From Oscillospiraceae bacterium (GTDB lineage: Bacteria > Bacillota > Clostridia > Oscillospirales > Oscillospiraceae), in contig JAFTGD010000076.1 in NCBI GenBank assembly GCA_017458065.1, positions 16,725 through 80,724 on the forward strand: DNA of 64,000 bases, read 5' to 3'. Position 1 is the first letter of the stretch; each line of letters opens with the position of its first letter. The position numbers were made by a program, and so were the translations under genes. Positions 25,969 through 35,268 of this stretch are shown here, one piece after another. Under the pieces are notes generated by a model. It was not told where the DNA came from and ran no database searches. It worked only from the letters and a program-made list of their open reading frames with translations.

Positions 25969-27240
25969 ATGAAGAAGCTGCATCTCAAACTGGCGCTCCT
26001 TCTCTGTATCTGCCTGCTTCTCTCCGGCTGCGCCTTTCCTCTGCAGCGGGTATCTCCGGACCCGGTCGCGATACCAACCGCAACGGAAGAGCCTGCCGCC
26101 CCGACCTTTCGCCCGGGCGACTTTGCCATCCCCGCCCCTCCCGCCGACGCAGGGGGAGCGCTGGCGGAGCCTGCGGAAACGCCGGTAACCGTGCCCGCTC
26201 TCCGTCCGATTGCCGAGCCGAAGCTGGCCCTCTTCTGGTACGCCATGGCGGATGCCCGGGTCTTCGAGCTGCGTGAAGCCTTTGCTCCGGTGCTGGCAGA
26301 CTCCGGCATGGTCTATCGGGAATATGATGCGGAGAACGACCGCTACCGCCAGCTGGACCAGATCCGGGACGCCGTCTCCGGCGGCTGGGACATTCTCGCG
26401 GTACAGCTGGTTGCGGAGTCCGATTCCTCCGCCGCAGAGGAGATCCTCCAGGCGGCGGGCGGAAATCCGGTGCTCTTCTTCGACCGGGTTCCGGACCCGG
26501 ATCGCCTCCCTGCCGATGCTGCATCCGGCTCCGTCGCCCTGATCGGCTCTGACCCCGCGGAGGCGGGGCGGCTCCAGGGCAAAATGGCCGGGGACTATCT
26601 GGTGCAGCACTTCAGCACCGCGGACCTCAACCAGGACGGTCAGATCCGCTACACCTATCTGCTCAGCAGCGCCGACAGCGCCATGGCCCTTCTCCGTTGC
26701 AGCACTGCTGTCGAGGCGGCAAACGCCGTCCTGATCGAGAACGGCTACCGCCCTCTCGCCTACTGCGACGAGGAAACCACGATCTGCTACCAGGCGGACC
26801 CGACAGGCGCCGGCTCCTCCGACGCCGGCACCGACATTCTCCGGAACGACCTCTCTTATTACAATTATACCAACTCCAACATGATCGAGCTGATCCTCGC
26901 CGACACCGACGACATGGCTCTCGGTGCGCTCACCGCGCTGCAGGCCTCCTGGTGCAACCTCGGCGACGGCAGTACCGTGACCATTCCCCTCTTCGGGATA
27001 GGTGGGGCCGTTGCTGCCCGCAGCGCCGTGAGCCTCGGCCAGATGACCGGCACCGTCGGCGTCAACGCGGGCGGATATGCCGATGCTGTCCTCTCAGCTG
27101 CGCAGGGTCTCGCATCCGGTCAGACGGCGGAAGCCGCCATTACCGCTGTCGCCGTCAGTTCCGCGGACTATGTGCAGGACAACTCCCGTCCCTGGGCCCT
27201 GTTCATTGCTCCGAGTCCTGTCCACTCCGACCATGGCTGA
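25969..27240 (+). CDS. Orphan lipoprotein with periplasmic-binding-protein type I fold (MglB-like)
   Basis: A 423-residue lipoprotein (lipobox LLSGC, Cys near residue 22), then a Pro/Ala-rich tether to about residue 75, then a domain like galactose/ribose-binding proteins. Recognisable features are VLFFDRVPDPD, the hinge-region match IGSDPAEAGRLQGKMAGDYL, and DTDDMALGALTALQA near the end, all placed as in MglB-type proteins. AAGGAGG lies 9 nt before the ATG. No permease or ATPase gene lies nearby, so it may serve as a sensor or share another importer. It could also have lost sugar binding. Confidence 0.78.
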   Translation: MKKLHLKLALLLCICLLLSGCAFPLQRVSPDPVAIPTATEEPAAPTFRPGDFAIPAPPADAGGALAEPAETPVTVPALRPIAEPKLALFWYAMADARVFELREAFAPVLADSGMVYREYDAENDRYRQLDQIRDAVSGGWDILAVQLVAESDSSAAEEILQAAGGNPVLFFDRVPDPDRLPADAASGSVALIGSDPAEAGRLQGKMAGDYLVQHFSTADLNQDGQIRYTYLLSSADSAMALLRCSTAVEAANAVLIENGYRPLAYCDEETTICYQADPTGAGSSDAGTDILRNDLSYYNYTNSNMIELILADTDDMALGALTALQASWCNLGDGSTVTIPLFGIGGAVAARSAVSLGQMTGTVGVNAGGYADAVLSAAQGLASGQTAEAAITAVAVSSADYVQDNSRPWALFIAPSPVHSDHG

Positions 27241-27468
27241 TCCCGACAGACTGTCTGTGCTTCGCAGTCTCCGTTTGCGCAGGGGCAGTCTTTTGTTTCC
27301 CGCTGTCCCATTTCTTTGGAATTCTGAATTTCACCTGTATCTGATTGACAACGGCGGCCCGTTGTGTTAGAGATAGACCGACGGGGAAATCACCCTGCCG
27401 CAGCAGGTACTGTCCCCATAGTAAGTGTATCCAACATGCAATAATGGAAAGAGAGGACATGACAGATC

Positions 27469-29358
27469 ATGAATAAAAGAAGATATTCTCGTGCAGGTCT
27501 TGCCCTGATCCTGGCGCTGCTTCTCCTGCCGGTGGCCTGCGTCTTTGCCGCCGGTCCCAACCCGGCGGCTGCTGTCGGCGCCGCCAATCCCGTCGTGCTC
27601 TCGGCGTCCATCCCCTCCGGTCTCCCGTCTGGGAATGCCGTCTCTATTTCTGACGAGGCAGGTCTTTCCGACGCGGCGCTGCCGGAGACGGTGATCGAGG
27701 TCAGCACAGTTGATGAGCTTTTGAACGCTATCGGTCCAGACCGGGTGATCTGTCTGGCGGACGGCGAATACAACCTGACAAAAGCCCGCTCCTACGGCCA
27801 GTCCGTAAACAGCAGCTGCTGGTACTGGGAAGGCGGTTACGAAGGCTATCAGCTGAGGATCTTCGGCGTCAGCAACCTGTACCTTCTCGGCAGCGGATCC
27901 GCCCGCTGCAGCATTGTCACCGAGCCCCGCTATTCCAACGTCCTGTGCTTTGCAGACTGCGACAGTCTGGGTCTGCGCGGTCTGAGCGTCGGGCATACAC
28001 CGGAGCAGGGCTACTGCAGCGGCGGAGTGCTGGATCTTGCAGGCTGCATGGACGTGATAATCGACGCCTGCGATCTCTACGGCTGCGGCACCGTCGGCAT
28101 CTCCGCTACCAACTGCCGCGGTCTCACGGCTGTCGGCACCGTCATTCACGACTGTACCTACGGCGCTCTCGAAGCCTACTCCTGCCGCAACTTCCGCTTC
28201 CTGGGCGGCAGCATCATAAACTGCGGCATCAGCAAGGACCCGGAAAACAGCGACGGCTGGACCGGCTTTGAGCTCATCCATGCGGACAACTGCTCCTTTG
28301 TCGCCATAGTCAACACCGTAATAACCGGCAACGTGGTCCAGACCCTCTTCAGCAGCTCCGCCAGCGTCGGCTTCCACGTACTGGGCTGCGAGATCTGCGA
28401 CAACACCGTTGGCCTTTTTGAGGAAGGCAGAGATGATGCCGGCGGGTACTACAGCTATTCCTACGGCTCTGTGTTCTCCGTCAGAGGCGCGGAAATCTGG
28501 TATGGCGGCAATTCCTTCTTCGGGAATCGTGTGAAGGCCGATTTCATTTATGCCGAGGGCGCGTCTGCCGCCGCTCCGGTGGTCAGCCTTGACGGCATTG
28601 TGCTGGACCGCCCTGCCATAGAGGCCATGCAGCGGGAAGCTTATCCGACAGATCGGCTCGATGAGCTTGACCCCTCCTTCCCGGATACCGGCGCAGACGC
28701 CTTCTTCGGCAGCCCTGACGCCGCTCCCGCCGTCTTCAACGAGATCCATGTGACGACGGCGGATGAATTTCTTGCTGCCATCAGCGACTACACCGTCATC
28801 CATCTAGACACGGATCTGCTTGATCTCAGCACTGCCTCCGATTACGGCGGCTTCGGCGGAAGCCGGTATTACTGGGCGGACAACTATGACGGTCCCGGCC
28901 TTGTGATCTCCGGCGTATCCGGCCTCAGCATCGTGGGACAGGGCAAAGACAGGACCGTGATCCAGGCCGTCCCCCGCTATTCCGACGTGCTGTATTTTGA
29001 CTCCTGCCATGACGTCAGCATCAGCGACCTCACCGCCGGTCACGAGAAGCAGGAACCCGGCTCCTGCTCCGGCGACGTGCTGGAATTCCTCTCCTGCGAT
29101 CAGGTGACGGTCGCAAACTGCGGTCTCTTCGGCTGCGGGGTCAACGGCATCGTCGCCGACAGCTGCTCCGATTTCGCCGTCTTCAATACCGAGATCTATG
29201 ACTGCAGCTGGCACGGCGCGCAGCTCTATTCCTGCTCCGATTTCCGCTTTGAGCGCTGCAGCATCCACGACTGCGCGAGCAACGACATTTATCTCTCCGA
29301 CTGCCGTGACACGCTCTGGAACGGAGCAAACCTCTATAACGGCAGCAACCCCGTATGA
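27469..29358 (+). CDS. Secreted Cys-rich right-handed beta-helix protein, internally duplicated
   Basis: Exported protein of 629 residues with a signal peptide (hydrophobic core LALILALLLLPVACVFA). Two homologous parallel-beta-helix regions are seen at residues about 74-300 and 424-629. Each begins with a strand-turn (VDELLNAI, ADEFLAAI), has a YWEGGYEG/YWADNYDG loop, and then stacks short coils rich in Cys-Asp and Cys-Gly (CDLYGCGTVGISATNC against CGLFGCGVNGIVADSC). The fold is shared by pectate lyase-like enzymes and surface proteins, and no catalytic residues could be assigned. Its stop overlaps the next gene's ATG, so the two products are probably made together. Confidence 0.85.
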   Translation: MNKRRYSRAGLALILALLLLPVACVFAAGPNPAAAVGAANPVVLSASIPSGLPSGNAVSISDEAGLSDAALPETVIEVSTVDELLNAIGPDRVICLADGEYNLTKARSYGQSVNSSCWYWEGGYEGYQLRIFGVSNLYLLGSGSARCSIVTEPRYSNVLCFADCDSLGLRGLSVGHTPEQGYCSGGVLDLAGCMDVIIDACDLYGCGTVGISATNCRGLTAVGTVIHDCTYGALEAYSCRNFRFLGGSIINCGISKDPENSDGWTGFELIHADNCSFVAIVNTVITGNVVQTLFSSSASVGFHVLGCEICDNTVGLFEEGRDDAGGYYSYSYGSVFSVRGAEIWYGGNSFFGNRVKADFIYAEGASAAAPVVSLDGIVLDRPAIEAMQREAYPTDRLDELDPSFPDTGADAFFGSPDAAPAVFNEIHVTTADEFLAAISDYTVIHLDTDLLDLSTASDYGGFGGSRYYWADNYDGPGLVISGVSGLSIVGQGKDRTVIQAVPRYSDVLYFDSCHDVSISDLTAGHEKQEPGSCSGDVLEFLSCDQVTVANCGLFGCGVNGIVADSCSDFAVFNTEIYDCSWHGAQLYSCSDFRFERCSIHDCASNDIYLSDCRDTLWNGANLYNGSNPV

Positions 29359-30449
29359 CACGCGAAAAGAGAGGCTTCTCCATGCCGGGCTCCGTTTCAT
29401 CCCGTCTCCGCGCGGCGGGGACGCTGCGCCTGGCCATCACCTTTACCCTGCTGCTGTCGCTCGTGCTGAGTGCCGCGGCCTATGCGGAGTCTGCCGCTGA
29501 GAACACGGCAGACATCACCGCCCCTTCGCCGGACCCCGCCTGTTACGGCAGCGTCCGCATGGACGACGCTGTTCAGGTTCTGGATGTCATCCAAAAGGCG
29601 CGGGATTCCGGCCTGCTGGGAGAAGACGAGGTCGTGGCCTTTGACCCGAACGCAAGCTTCTACCGCGGTCTCTACGCCCGGGATATTGAGTACTACCTGG
29701 ACGATTCGATCCTGGTCATTCTCTGGAAGGAAGAGATCGACGGCAAGAGCTGCAGCTTTGCGGAGGTCAAGGTCGCCGACGCCTCCCAGTTCCGCCGGAA
29801 GCTGGCGGGTGATACATACGGCTCGGACGATGAAACCTTTGCCACAGTCCTCGCCGCCGAGTCCAACGCCGTCGTCGCCATGAACGCTGACTACTACCGC
29901 CACAGGGATTTTGGCATGCTGGTGTATAACGGAGAGCTGTGCCGCTTCAATACCGGCTACTACGCCGAGGGCTATTCCCTCTATAACTGCGTGGACACCC
30001 TGTTTGTCACCGCGGGCGGGGACTTTCTCTATAAGCGTCTGGGCGAGGAGAACAGCCCGGAAAGTATCCGGGATTACATCCGGGAGAACGATATTCTCTT
30101 CTCCGTGGCTTTCGGCCCGGTGCTGGTCGAAAACGGCGAGCCGATCCCCTGCGGCTGGTACCCGGTGGGCGAGGTCGGTCTGGGCTATTCCCGCGCGGGC
30201 ATCGGTCAGATGGGGCCGCTGCACTACCTGTACATGTCCCTCAACCACGGCAGTCACGAGGCCCGCTGGAACGTCACCCAGTTTGCTGAGCACTTTGCCG
30301 AGAAGCCGGTCCTGACCGCTTACTGTCTGGACGGCGGCCAGACCGGAGAGGTCGTCTTCCAGGGCCAGCCCTATAACTACATCGACTTCGGCGTCGAGCG
30401 GACGGTCAGCGACATTCTCTGCTTCACCACTGCTGTCCCATCCGGCTGA
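29355..30449 (+). CDS. Exported phosphodiester glycosidase (NAGPA) domain protein
   Basis: A 364-residue protein with an N-terminal membrane or signal segment (LAITFTLLLSLVLSAAAYA, residues about 26-45) and a NAGPA/DUF2233-like domain, the fold of the enzyme that uncovers mannose 6-phosphate and of bacterial sugar-phosphodiesterases. Seen motifs are AMNADYYR near residue 177 and YCLDGGQTGEV near residue 333; the Asp-Gly-Gly block is the family's most conserved segment. The start ATG overlaps the previous stop (ATGA), so translation is coupled. A glycan or wall-polymer substrate is likely but unidentified. A bidirectional terminator follows. Confidence 0.82.
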   Translation: MTREKRGFSMPGSVSSRLRAAGTLRLAITFTLLLSLVLSAAAYAESAAENTADITAPSPDPACYGSVRMDDAVQVLDVIQKARDSGLLGEDEVVAFDPNASFYRGLYARDIEYYLDDSILVILWKEEIDGKSCSFAEVKVADASQFRRKLAGDTYGSDDETFATVLAAESNAVVAMNADYYRHRDFGMLVYNGELCRFNTGYYAEGYSLYNCVDTLFVTAGGDFLYKRLGEENSPESIRDYIRENDILFSVAFGPVLVENGEPIPCGWYPVGEVGLGYSRAGIGQMGPLHYLYMSLNHGSHEARWNVTQFAEHFAEKPVLTAYCLDGGQTGEVVFQGQPYNYIDFGVERTVSDILCFTTAVPSG

Positions 30450-30509
30450 GCTCCGGGTCCGGTCAGCAGCCCCCTGGCGCCTGCCCGTGCCCCGATCCCC
30501 CATCAAGCG

Positions 30510-30560
30510 AAAACAGGAACCTCCGCACCGATTACGGTGTCTGCGGAAGTTCCTGTTTTT
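30510..30560. terminator. Bidirectional terminator between the NAGPA-domain and MATE genes
   Basis: An 18-bp stem (30510-30527 with 30542-30559, one G-T pair) encloses a second small hairpin, CACCG-ATTA-CGGTG. A-run and T-run flanks on both sides suit two convergent genes. Confidence 0.92.
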
Positions 30561-30601
30561 CTGTTTTGTTCTGCCGGTTTCCTGGTAACGGAGTCAGCGC
30601 T

Positions 30602-31981
30602 CTACTCTCCCACCAGGTTCACCACCCAGCGCCGCTGCCGGACCATCACAAAACCGACAAGGCATTTGATGAGATTCAGGCCTTCGATGATGGCGAAGAA
30701 GGGCACGATGGGGATGCCGGTATAGTGCCCGATGATAAAGGCGGCCGGGATGCTGATCAGCCAGAGCGAGCCGCTGTCGAAGATGAATGTAATGACCGTC
30801 TTGCCTCCCGAGCGCAGGGTGAAGTAGCAGGAATTGGCAAAGGCGTGTAGCGGCATCAGCAGCGCGCCGATCAGCAGAATCTGCGTCGCCAGCTGCTTGA
30901 CCCGCGGGATCGTGTTGTAGATCTGCGGGAAGAAGGGCGCCGTCGCCGCCATCATGGCGCTGAGCACAAGGCTCAGGCCAAAGGCGAAGGCGATGAGCTT
31001 CCGGTCCTCGTCCACAGCGCGCTCCAGCTCGCCCGCCCCCAGCAGCTGCCCTACCATAATAGCAGTAGCGTTGCCTGTCGCGATAAAGGCGCTGAAGAAC
31101 AGGTTGGAGATCGTGGTGAAGATGTTCATCGCCGAGACGACCTCGAGCCCGCGCAGCGAGTAGCACTGGTTCAGCACCGTCATGCCGCCGGACCAGAGCA
31201 GCTCGTTCACCAGAAGGGGCAGACCCAGCAGCGCCACCTGCCGCAGCACCTGTCCGGGAACCCGGAGGCTCCGATAGACCCCGACGATAAAGGGGTTGCG
31301 CTCAACATGGCGATGGGTCCAGACGATCACGATCGTCATCTCCACGAGGCGGGCCAGCACCGTCGCAATGGCCGCGCCGACAACGCCGAGCGCCGGCGCG
31401 CCGAACTTGCCGAAGATGAGGATGTAGTTGAACACCAGGTTCACGAACACCGCGATCAGCCCCGCCGCCATCGGCACTACCGTCTCCCCGGTCTCGCGGA
31501 GCGTGCTGGAATACAGCATCGACACCATAAAGGGCAGCAGCTGCAGCAGCATCACATCCAGATAGTCCTGCGCATACCGCATCGTGGCCTCCAGATCCAG
31601 GCCGCTCTCGCCCTCATGCAGAAAAAGCCTGACAAAGGCGTCCCCGTGTAGCCCCAGCACCGTACCGAAGATCAGAAAGATGCCGAGCCCGATCATCAGC
31701 TTGACCCGGATGGTCTGGCGGATGCCCTCATGGTCTCCCTTGCCGAAAAACTGCGCGGTCAGGATTCCCGCGCCGGAGAGCCCGCCGATGGCGCAGAGGT
31801 TGAAAACAAAAATCAGCTGGTTCACGATGGCGACGCCGCTCATGGGCTCCGTACCCACCTGGCCTACCATGATGTTGTCCAGCATCGAGACAAAGTTTGT
31901 GATCACATTCTGGATCAGAATCGGCAGCAGGATTTGAAACACCCTGCGGTAGAAATCCCGATCCCCGATATACCGCTGCAT
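30602..31981 (-). CDS. MATE-family efflux transporter
   Basis: Membrane exporter of cations or drugs driven by Na+ or H+, 459 residues with about twelve predicted helices in two homologous halves. Family features include LPILIQNVITNFVSMLDNIMVG near the N-terminus, GVAIVNQL, and the repeat-half match LPLLVNELLWSGGMTVLNQ near residue 245. AAGGAG lies 9 nt before the ATG. It follows the ROK kinase gene in the same direction but is separated from it by a terminator, so it is probably expressed apart. The substrate cannot be told. Confidence 0.92.
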   Translation of the reverse strand: MQRYIGDRDFYRRVFQILLPILIQNVITNFVSMLDNIMVGQVGTEPMSGVAIVNQLIFVFNLCAIGGLSGAGILTAQFFGKGDHEGIRQTIRVKLMIGLGIFLIFGTVLGLHGDAFVRLFLHEGESGLDLEATMRYAQDYLDVMLLQLLPFMVSMLYSSTLRETGETVVPMAAGLIAVFVNLVFNYILIFGKFGAPALGVVGAAIATVLARLVEMTIVIVWTHRHVERNPFIVGVYRSLRVPGQVLRQVALLGLPLLVNELLWSGGMTVLNQCYSLRGLEVVSAMNIFTTISNLFFSAFIATGNATAIMVGQLLGAGELERAVDEDRKLIAFAFGLSLVLSAMMAATAPFFPQIYNTIPRVKQLATQILLIGALLMPLHAFANSCYFTLRSGGKTVITFIFDSGSLWLISIPAAFIIGHYTGIPIVPFFAIIEGLNLIKCLVGFVMVRQRRWVVNLVGE

Positions 31982-32002
31982 AGATTTTATTCTCCTTGAA
32001 AA

Positions 32003-32029
32003 CAGGGCGGGATACGCGATCCCGCCCTG
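32003..32029 (-). terminator. Terminator of the polyphosphate/ROK operon
   Basis: CAGGGCGGGAT (32003-32013) and its perfect complement (32019-32029) with a 5-nt loop. The minus strand continues TTTTCAAGG. It lies 22 nt past the ROK stop. Confidence 0.8.
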
Positions 32030-32051
32030 CGCACTGCTTCGAGATGCGCCG

Positions 32052-33014
32052 TCAGTTCAGATGTTCCTCAATGAGCGCGAGGTCGCCGTAGAGGATGGAG
32101 TCGTCGCCGAGCGCGGCGGTCTTCAGCTCTACCGTGGGCCGGATCGCCGTCATGCAGTAGCGGTCCACCTCGGCGAGGATCTTCTTGAGGAACAGGTCGC
32201 CCAGCGCCTCGATCACGCCGCCGCCATAGAGGATCAGGTCCGGGCTGAAGGTGTTGATCATATTGCCGGTGGCGATGGCAAGGTAGTGGCAGGCGCGGTC
32301 CACGGCCTCCTCCGCCACCGCGTCGCCGGCGGCCAGAGCCTTCTTCAGCTTCTTGCTGCGGAAGACGCCGTCCGCTACCGCCTCAGCCATAAGGGTGTCT
32401 CTGCCGCGGGAAGCCTGCTGCCGGATATAGGCGCTCATGCCCTGCTTGCTGGAGAAGGTCTCCAGGCAGCCGCGCTGGCCGCAGTTGCAGAGAGGCCCCT
32501 CTGGATCCATGATCATGTGGCCGTATTCCGCCGCCTTGAACATGTGCCCGGTGTAGAGCTCGCCGTTGAGGATCAGGCCGCCGCCCATACCGGTTCCGAC
32601 GAAGAAGCCGACGATGTTCCGATAGCCCTGTCCGGCGCCGTATTTATACTCGCCCAGCACGCCCAGGTTCACGTCGTTGCCCACAAAGAAGGGGATGCCG
32701 AAGTGTTTTTCCATAGCGCCCTTCATGTCGTAATTGCGCATCGGGAGGTTCGGCGTGAAGAGCACGATGCCCGTGTCCTGGTCGATGACGCCCGGGGCGC
32801 AGGATGCGATGGCACGGATCTCCTTCTTGTCGACGCCGGACTCCTTGATCATCTCCTCCACTACGCTGATGATGACCTGTTCAATGTCGCTCTGTTTGTT
32901 CTCGCCCGCCTTGGAGCGCTTCTTCAGGCGATTGATGATTTCCTTGTTCTCGTTGAAGATGGCGCCGAGGACCTTGGTCCCGCCCACATCCAGGCAAATA
33001 TCGTATTTCTTCAT
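32052..33014 (-). CDS. ROK-family sugar kinase (glucokinase-like)
   Basis: Cytoplasmic kinase of 320 residues that most likely phosphorylates glucose or a related hexose. The phosphate-binding loop is CLDVGGTKVLGAIF at residues 5-18. The catalytic-base region is VGNDVNLGVLGE. The zinc motif CNCGQRGCLE lies near residue 183, after the ROK His of EYGHMI. ATG 33014 has AAGGGGAGAAGG upstream; the longer reading overlaps the end of ppk1. It is the last gene after pap and ppk1 (50-nt gap). Glucose from phosphorolysis of cellobiose would be a natural substrate. The presence of the zinc motif argues for an ordinary ROK kinase rather than an actinobacterial polyphosphate glucokinase. Confidence 0.88.
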   Translation of the reverse strand: MKKYDICLDVGGTKVLGAIFNENKEIINRLKKRSKAGENKQSDIEQVIISVVEEMIKESGVDKKEIRAIASCAPGVIDQDTGIVLFTPNLPMRNYDMKGAMEKHFGIPFFVGNDVNLGVLGEYKYGAGQGYRNIVGFFVGTGMGGGLILNGELYTGHMFKAAEYGHMIMDPEGPLCNCGQRGCLETFSSKQGMSAYIRQQASRGRDTLMAEAVADGVFRSKKLKKALAAGDAVAEEAVDRACHYLAIATGNMINTFSPDLILYGGGVIEALGDLFLKKILAEVDRYCMTAIRPTVELKTAALGDDSILYGDLALIEEHLN

Positions 33015-33064
33015 GTCCTTCTCCCCTTTTTTATGTGATCGTCCGGCACGCTGCGCCTGCGAGC

Positions 33065-35230
33065 TTACTGAAACAGTTTTTTGAATTTTGCCCACGCGCT
33101 TTCCGGTTTTCTCTCCGCCGTCTGCCCCCGGACCTGCACGTCTGCCCCGGCTTCTGCGGCCGACGCGCGTTCCGGCTCGTCAAGCAGCGAGACCTTCCTC
33201 CGGCTGAAGTACTGATACAGCCGCTCCTGCGAGGATGTGCCCTCGCCGTTTGGTTCGCGCAGATAGCTGCCGTCGGGCTGCATGGTGCGGGACTTCTCCC
33301 GGTCGTCCCGCAGGGCGTTCAGGATCTCGTGGATCTGTTCCCTGGTCTCGGGGGTCCGGATCTCCACAAAAGCCTCGACGCGCCGCTCGAGGTTGCGGTT
33401 CAGCAGGTCGCCGGAACCGATGAACAGCCGCTCGTCCTCGCCCTCGCCGAAGCAGTAGACACGGGAGTGCTCCAGCCAGCGGCCCACCACGCTCCGCACC
33501 GTGATGTTCTCTGTCTTGCCGGGGATCCCGGGACGGAGGCAGCAGATGCCGCGGATGAACAGCTCGACCTTTACGCCGGCCTGCGAGCATTCGATCAGCT
33601 TCTCCATGATATCCAGGTTGTTCATGGCGTTACACTTGATGCTGACGCGGCCTCTCTCCCCTTTTGCGATCTCGCGGTCCAGATACTCGATCACCCGGCT
33701 CTTGAAGCTGCGCGGGGCGATCCAGAGGCTGTGGGCCTCGGGCGGAAGCTCGCTCTGCTCCAGGGCCCGGAAGGTGGCCTCGGCGTCCTTCCCCGCCTCG
33801 GGGTCTGAGGTGATGAGGGAGAGGTCGGTGTACTGCTCGCCGGTGATCTCGTTGTAGTTTCCGGTCCCCACCTGGGTGACGGTCTCAATGTTGCCGCCGT
33901 GCTGGCGGGTAATGAGGCAGAGCTTGGAATGGACCTTGTGGTCCGGCAGGCCGTAGATGATGCGGCAGCCCGCGTCCTCCAGCATCTCGGAGTAGTCGAT
34001 GTTATTCTGCTCGTCAAAGCGGGCGCGCAGCTCCAGCAGACAGAGGACGTCCTTGCCCCGGTCCGCGGCATAGGCGAGAGCCGCGGCGATCTTGCTGCTG
34101 GCGGACATGCGGTAGAGCGTGATCTTGATGGAGAGGACCTCCGGGTCGTCCGCCGCCTCGTAGATCAGGTCCACAAAGGGCATCATGCTCTGGAAGGGGA
34201 AACTCATCAGCAGATCGTGCTTCTCGATATAGCGGAAATATTCCCCCTTCTTCAGGCCGACGTCTCTGGCGGGCTTCCGGTCCTCGTAGCGGAAATTGTC
34301 ATGATAGCCGATGCAGGATCGGAAGGAGAGGTCAAAGGGGATCGACACCGAGAAAACCCTCTGCTCCGGCACGCGCAGCTTCTTCACCAGCATGGCTCTG
34401 GCCGGGTCGGTCAGTTTGCCGTAGATCTGGGCGCGGACCGGCGTCTCGCGCTTGCGCTTGGAGAGCATGTTGGAGGTCTTCTCCCTCAGGTCCTCCTTGC
34501 CCGCCATCTGAGAGAGGAACACATCGGCGTTCCGGGTCACCTTGACGACGGCTGACTGCAGGATATTCTCCTTCTTCAGCAGCAGCGGCAGGAAGCGCCG
34601 CACCAGCTGGTCGGTCAGGACGATCTTCTGCACCCCGTCGATCTCAAAGCTCAGATACGCCGGCACCCGGTGCATCGGGATGATGGCCAGCTTCTGGATC
34701 GCGGTTTTCCCCAGGAAGGCCACCACATAGCTCTCCTCGCCCCAGAAGAAGGGCAGGGCCTGATCCGGGTCGATGATCTTGGGAAACAGCAGGTTTTTGA
34801 TGTCGCCGAACAGTTTCTTGGCCATGAGCTCGTCGACCTTGCCGATCTTGTTGAAGTTCAGCACCTCGACGCCGCTGCGTTTGAGCTCGGTGCGGATCGC
34901 CTTCCAGACGCTCTCTGCCAGACTCTGCTGCTCCCGGGTGATCCGAAGCACCTCCTGGATGGTCTCCTCCGCCAACATCCCGGAGACGGGGTCCCGCTTG
35001 TCCGGGGTCAGCAGCGTCCTGTGGGTCAGGATGCCGATGCGCACCCGGTAGAACTCCTCCAGGTTCGACTGATAGATCATCAGGAACTTAAGCCGCTCCA
35101 GCAGGGGCACGGTGGTGTCCGCCGCCTCCAGCAGGACGCGCTCGTTGAAGCTCAGCCAGCTGAGCTCACGGTTGATGTAAAGGCTCTCTTCCTTTGCGGG
35201 AAGGTCGGCTGCTTTCTCTTTCGATGGCAT
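33065..35230 (-). CDS. ppk1: Polyphosphate kinase 1
   Basis: Reversibly polymerises the gamma-phosphate of ATP into inorganic polyphosphate. The 721-residue length is normal. The N-terminal block YINRELSWLSFNERVL is the PPK1 hallmark. The autophosphorylated His lies in DHKVHSKLCLITRQHGG. The second conserved His is in GRWLEHSRVYCF, and the phospholipase-D-like ending is LFIGSGDLLNRNLERRVEAFV. AAGGAAGAG precedes the ATG. It lies 38 nt after pap in the same direction, so synthesis and use of polyphosphate are co-encoded. Confidence 0.95.
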   Translation of the reverse strand: MPSKEKAADLPAKEESLYINRELSWLSFNERVLLEAADTTVPLLERLKFLMIYQSNLEEFYRVRIGILTHRTLLTPDKRDPVSGMLAEETIQEVLRITREQQSLAESVWKAIRTELKRSGVEVLNFNKIGKVDELMAKKLFGDIKNLLFPKIIDPDQALPFFWGEESYVVAFLGKTAIQKLAIIPMHRVPAYLSFEIDGVQKIVLTDQLVRRFLPLLLKKENILQSAVVKVTRNADVFLSQMAGKEDLREKTSNMLSKRKRETPVRAQIYGKLTDPARAMLVKKLRVPEQRVFSVSIPFDLSFRSCIGYHDNFRYEDRKPARDVGLKKGEYFRYIEKHDLLMSFPFQSMMPFVDLIYEAADDPEVLSIKITLYRMSASSKIAAALAYAADRGKDVLCLLELRARFDEQNNIDYSEMLEDAGCRIIYGLPDHKVHSKLCLITRQHGGNIETVTQVGTGNYNEITGEQYTDLSLITSDPEAGKDAEATFRALEQSELPPEAHSLWIAPRSFKSRVIEYLDREIAKGERGRVSIKCNAMNNLDIMEKLIECSQAGVKVELFIRGICCLRPGIPGKTENITVRSVVGRWLEHSRVYCFGEGEDERLFIGSGDLLNRNLERRVEAFVEIRTPETREQIHEILNALRDDREKSRTMQPDGSYLREPNGEGTSSQERLYQYFSRRKVSLLDEPERASAAEAGADVQVRGQTAERKPESAWAKFKKLFQ

Positions 35231-35268
35231 GTTTTTCTCTTCCTTCTTCGATCAGGCTTTCCGGCATG

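Noticed and set aside
32052-33014. ROK kinase named as a polyphosphate glucokinase
   Set aside because: The neighbourhood is suggestive, but the CxCGxxGCxE zinc motif is that of ordinary ROK kinases, so only glucokinase-like is claimed.
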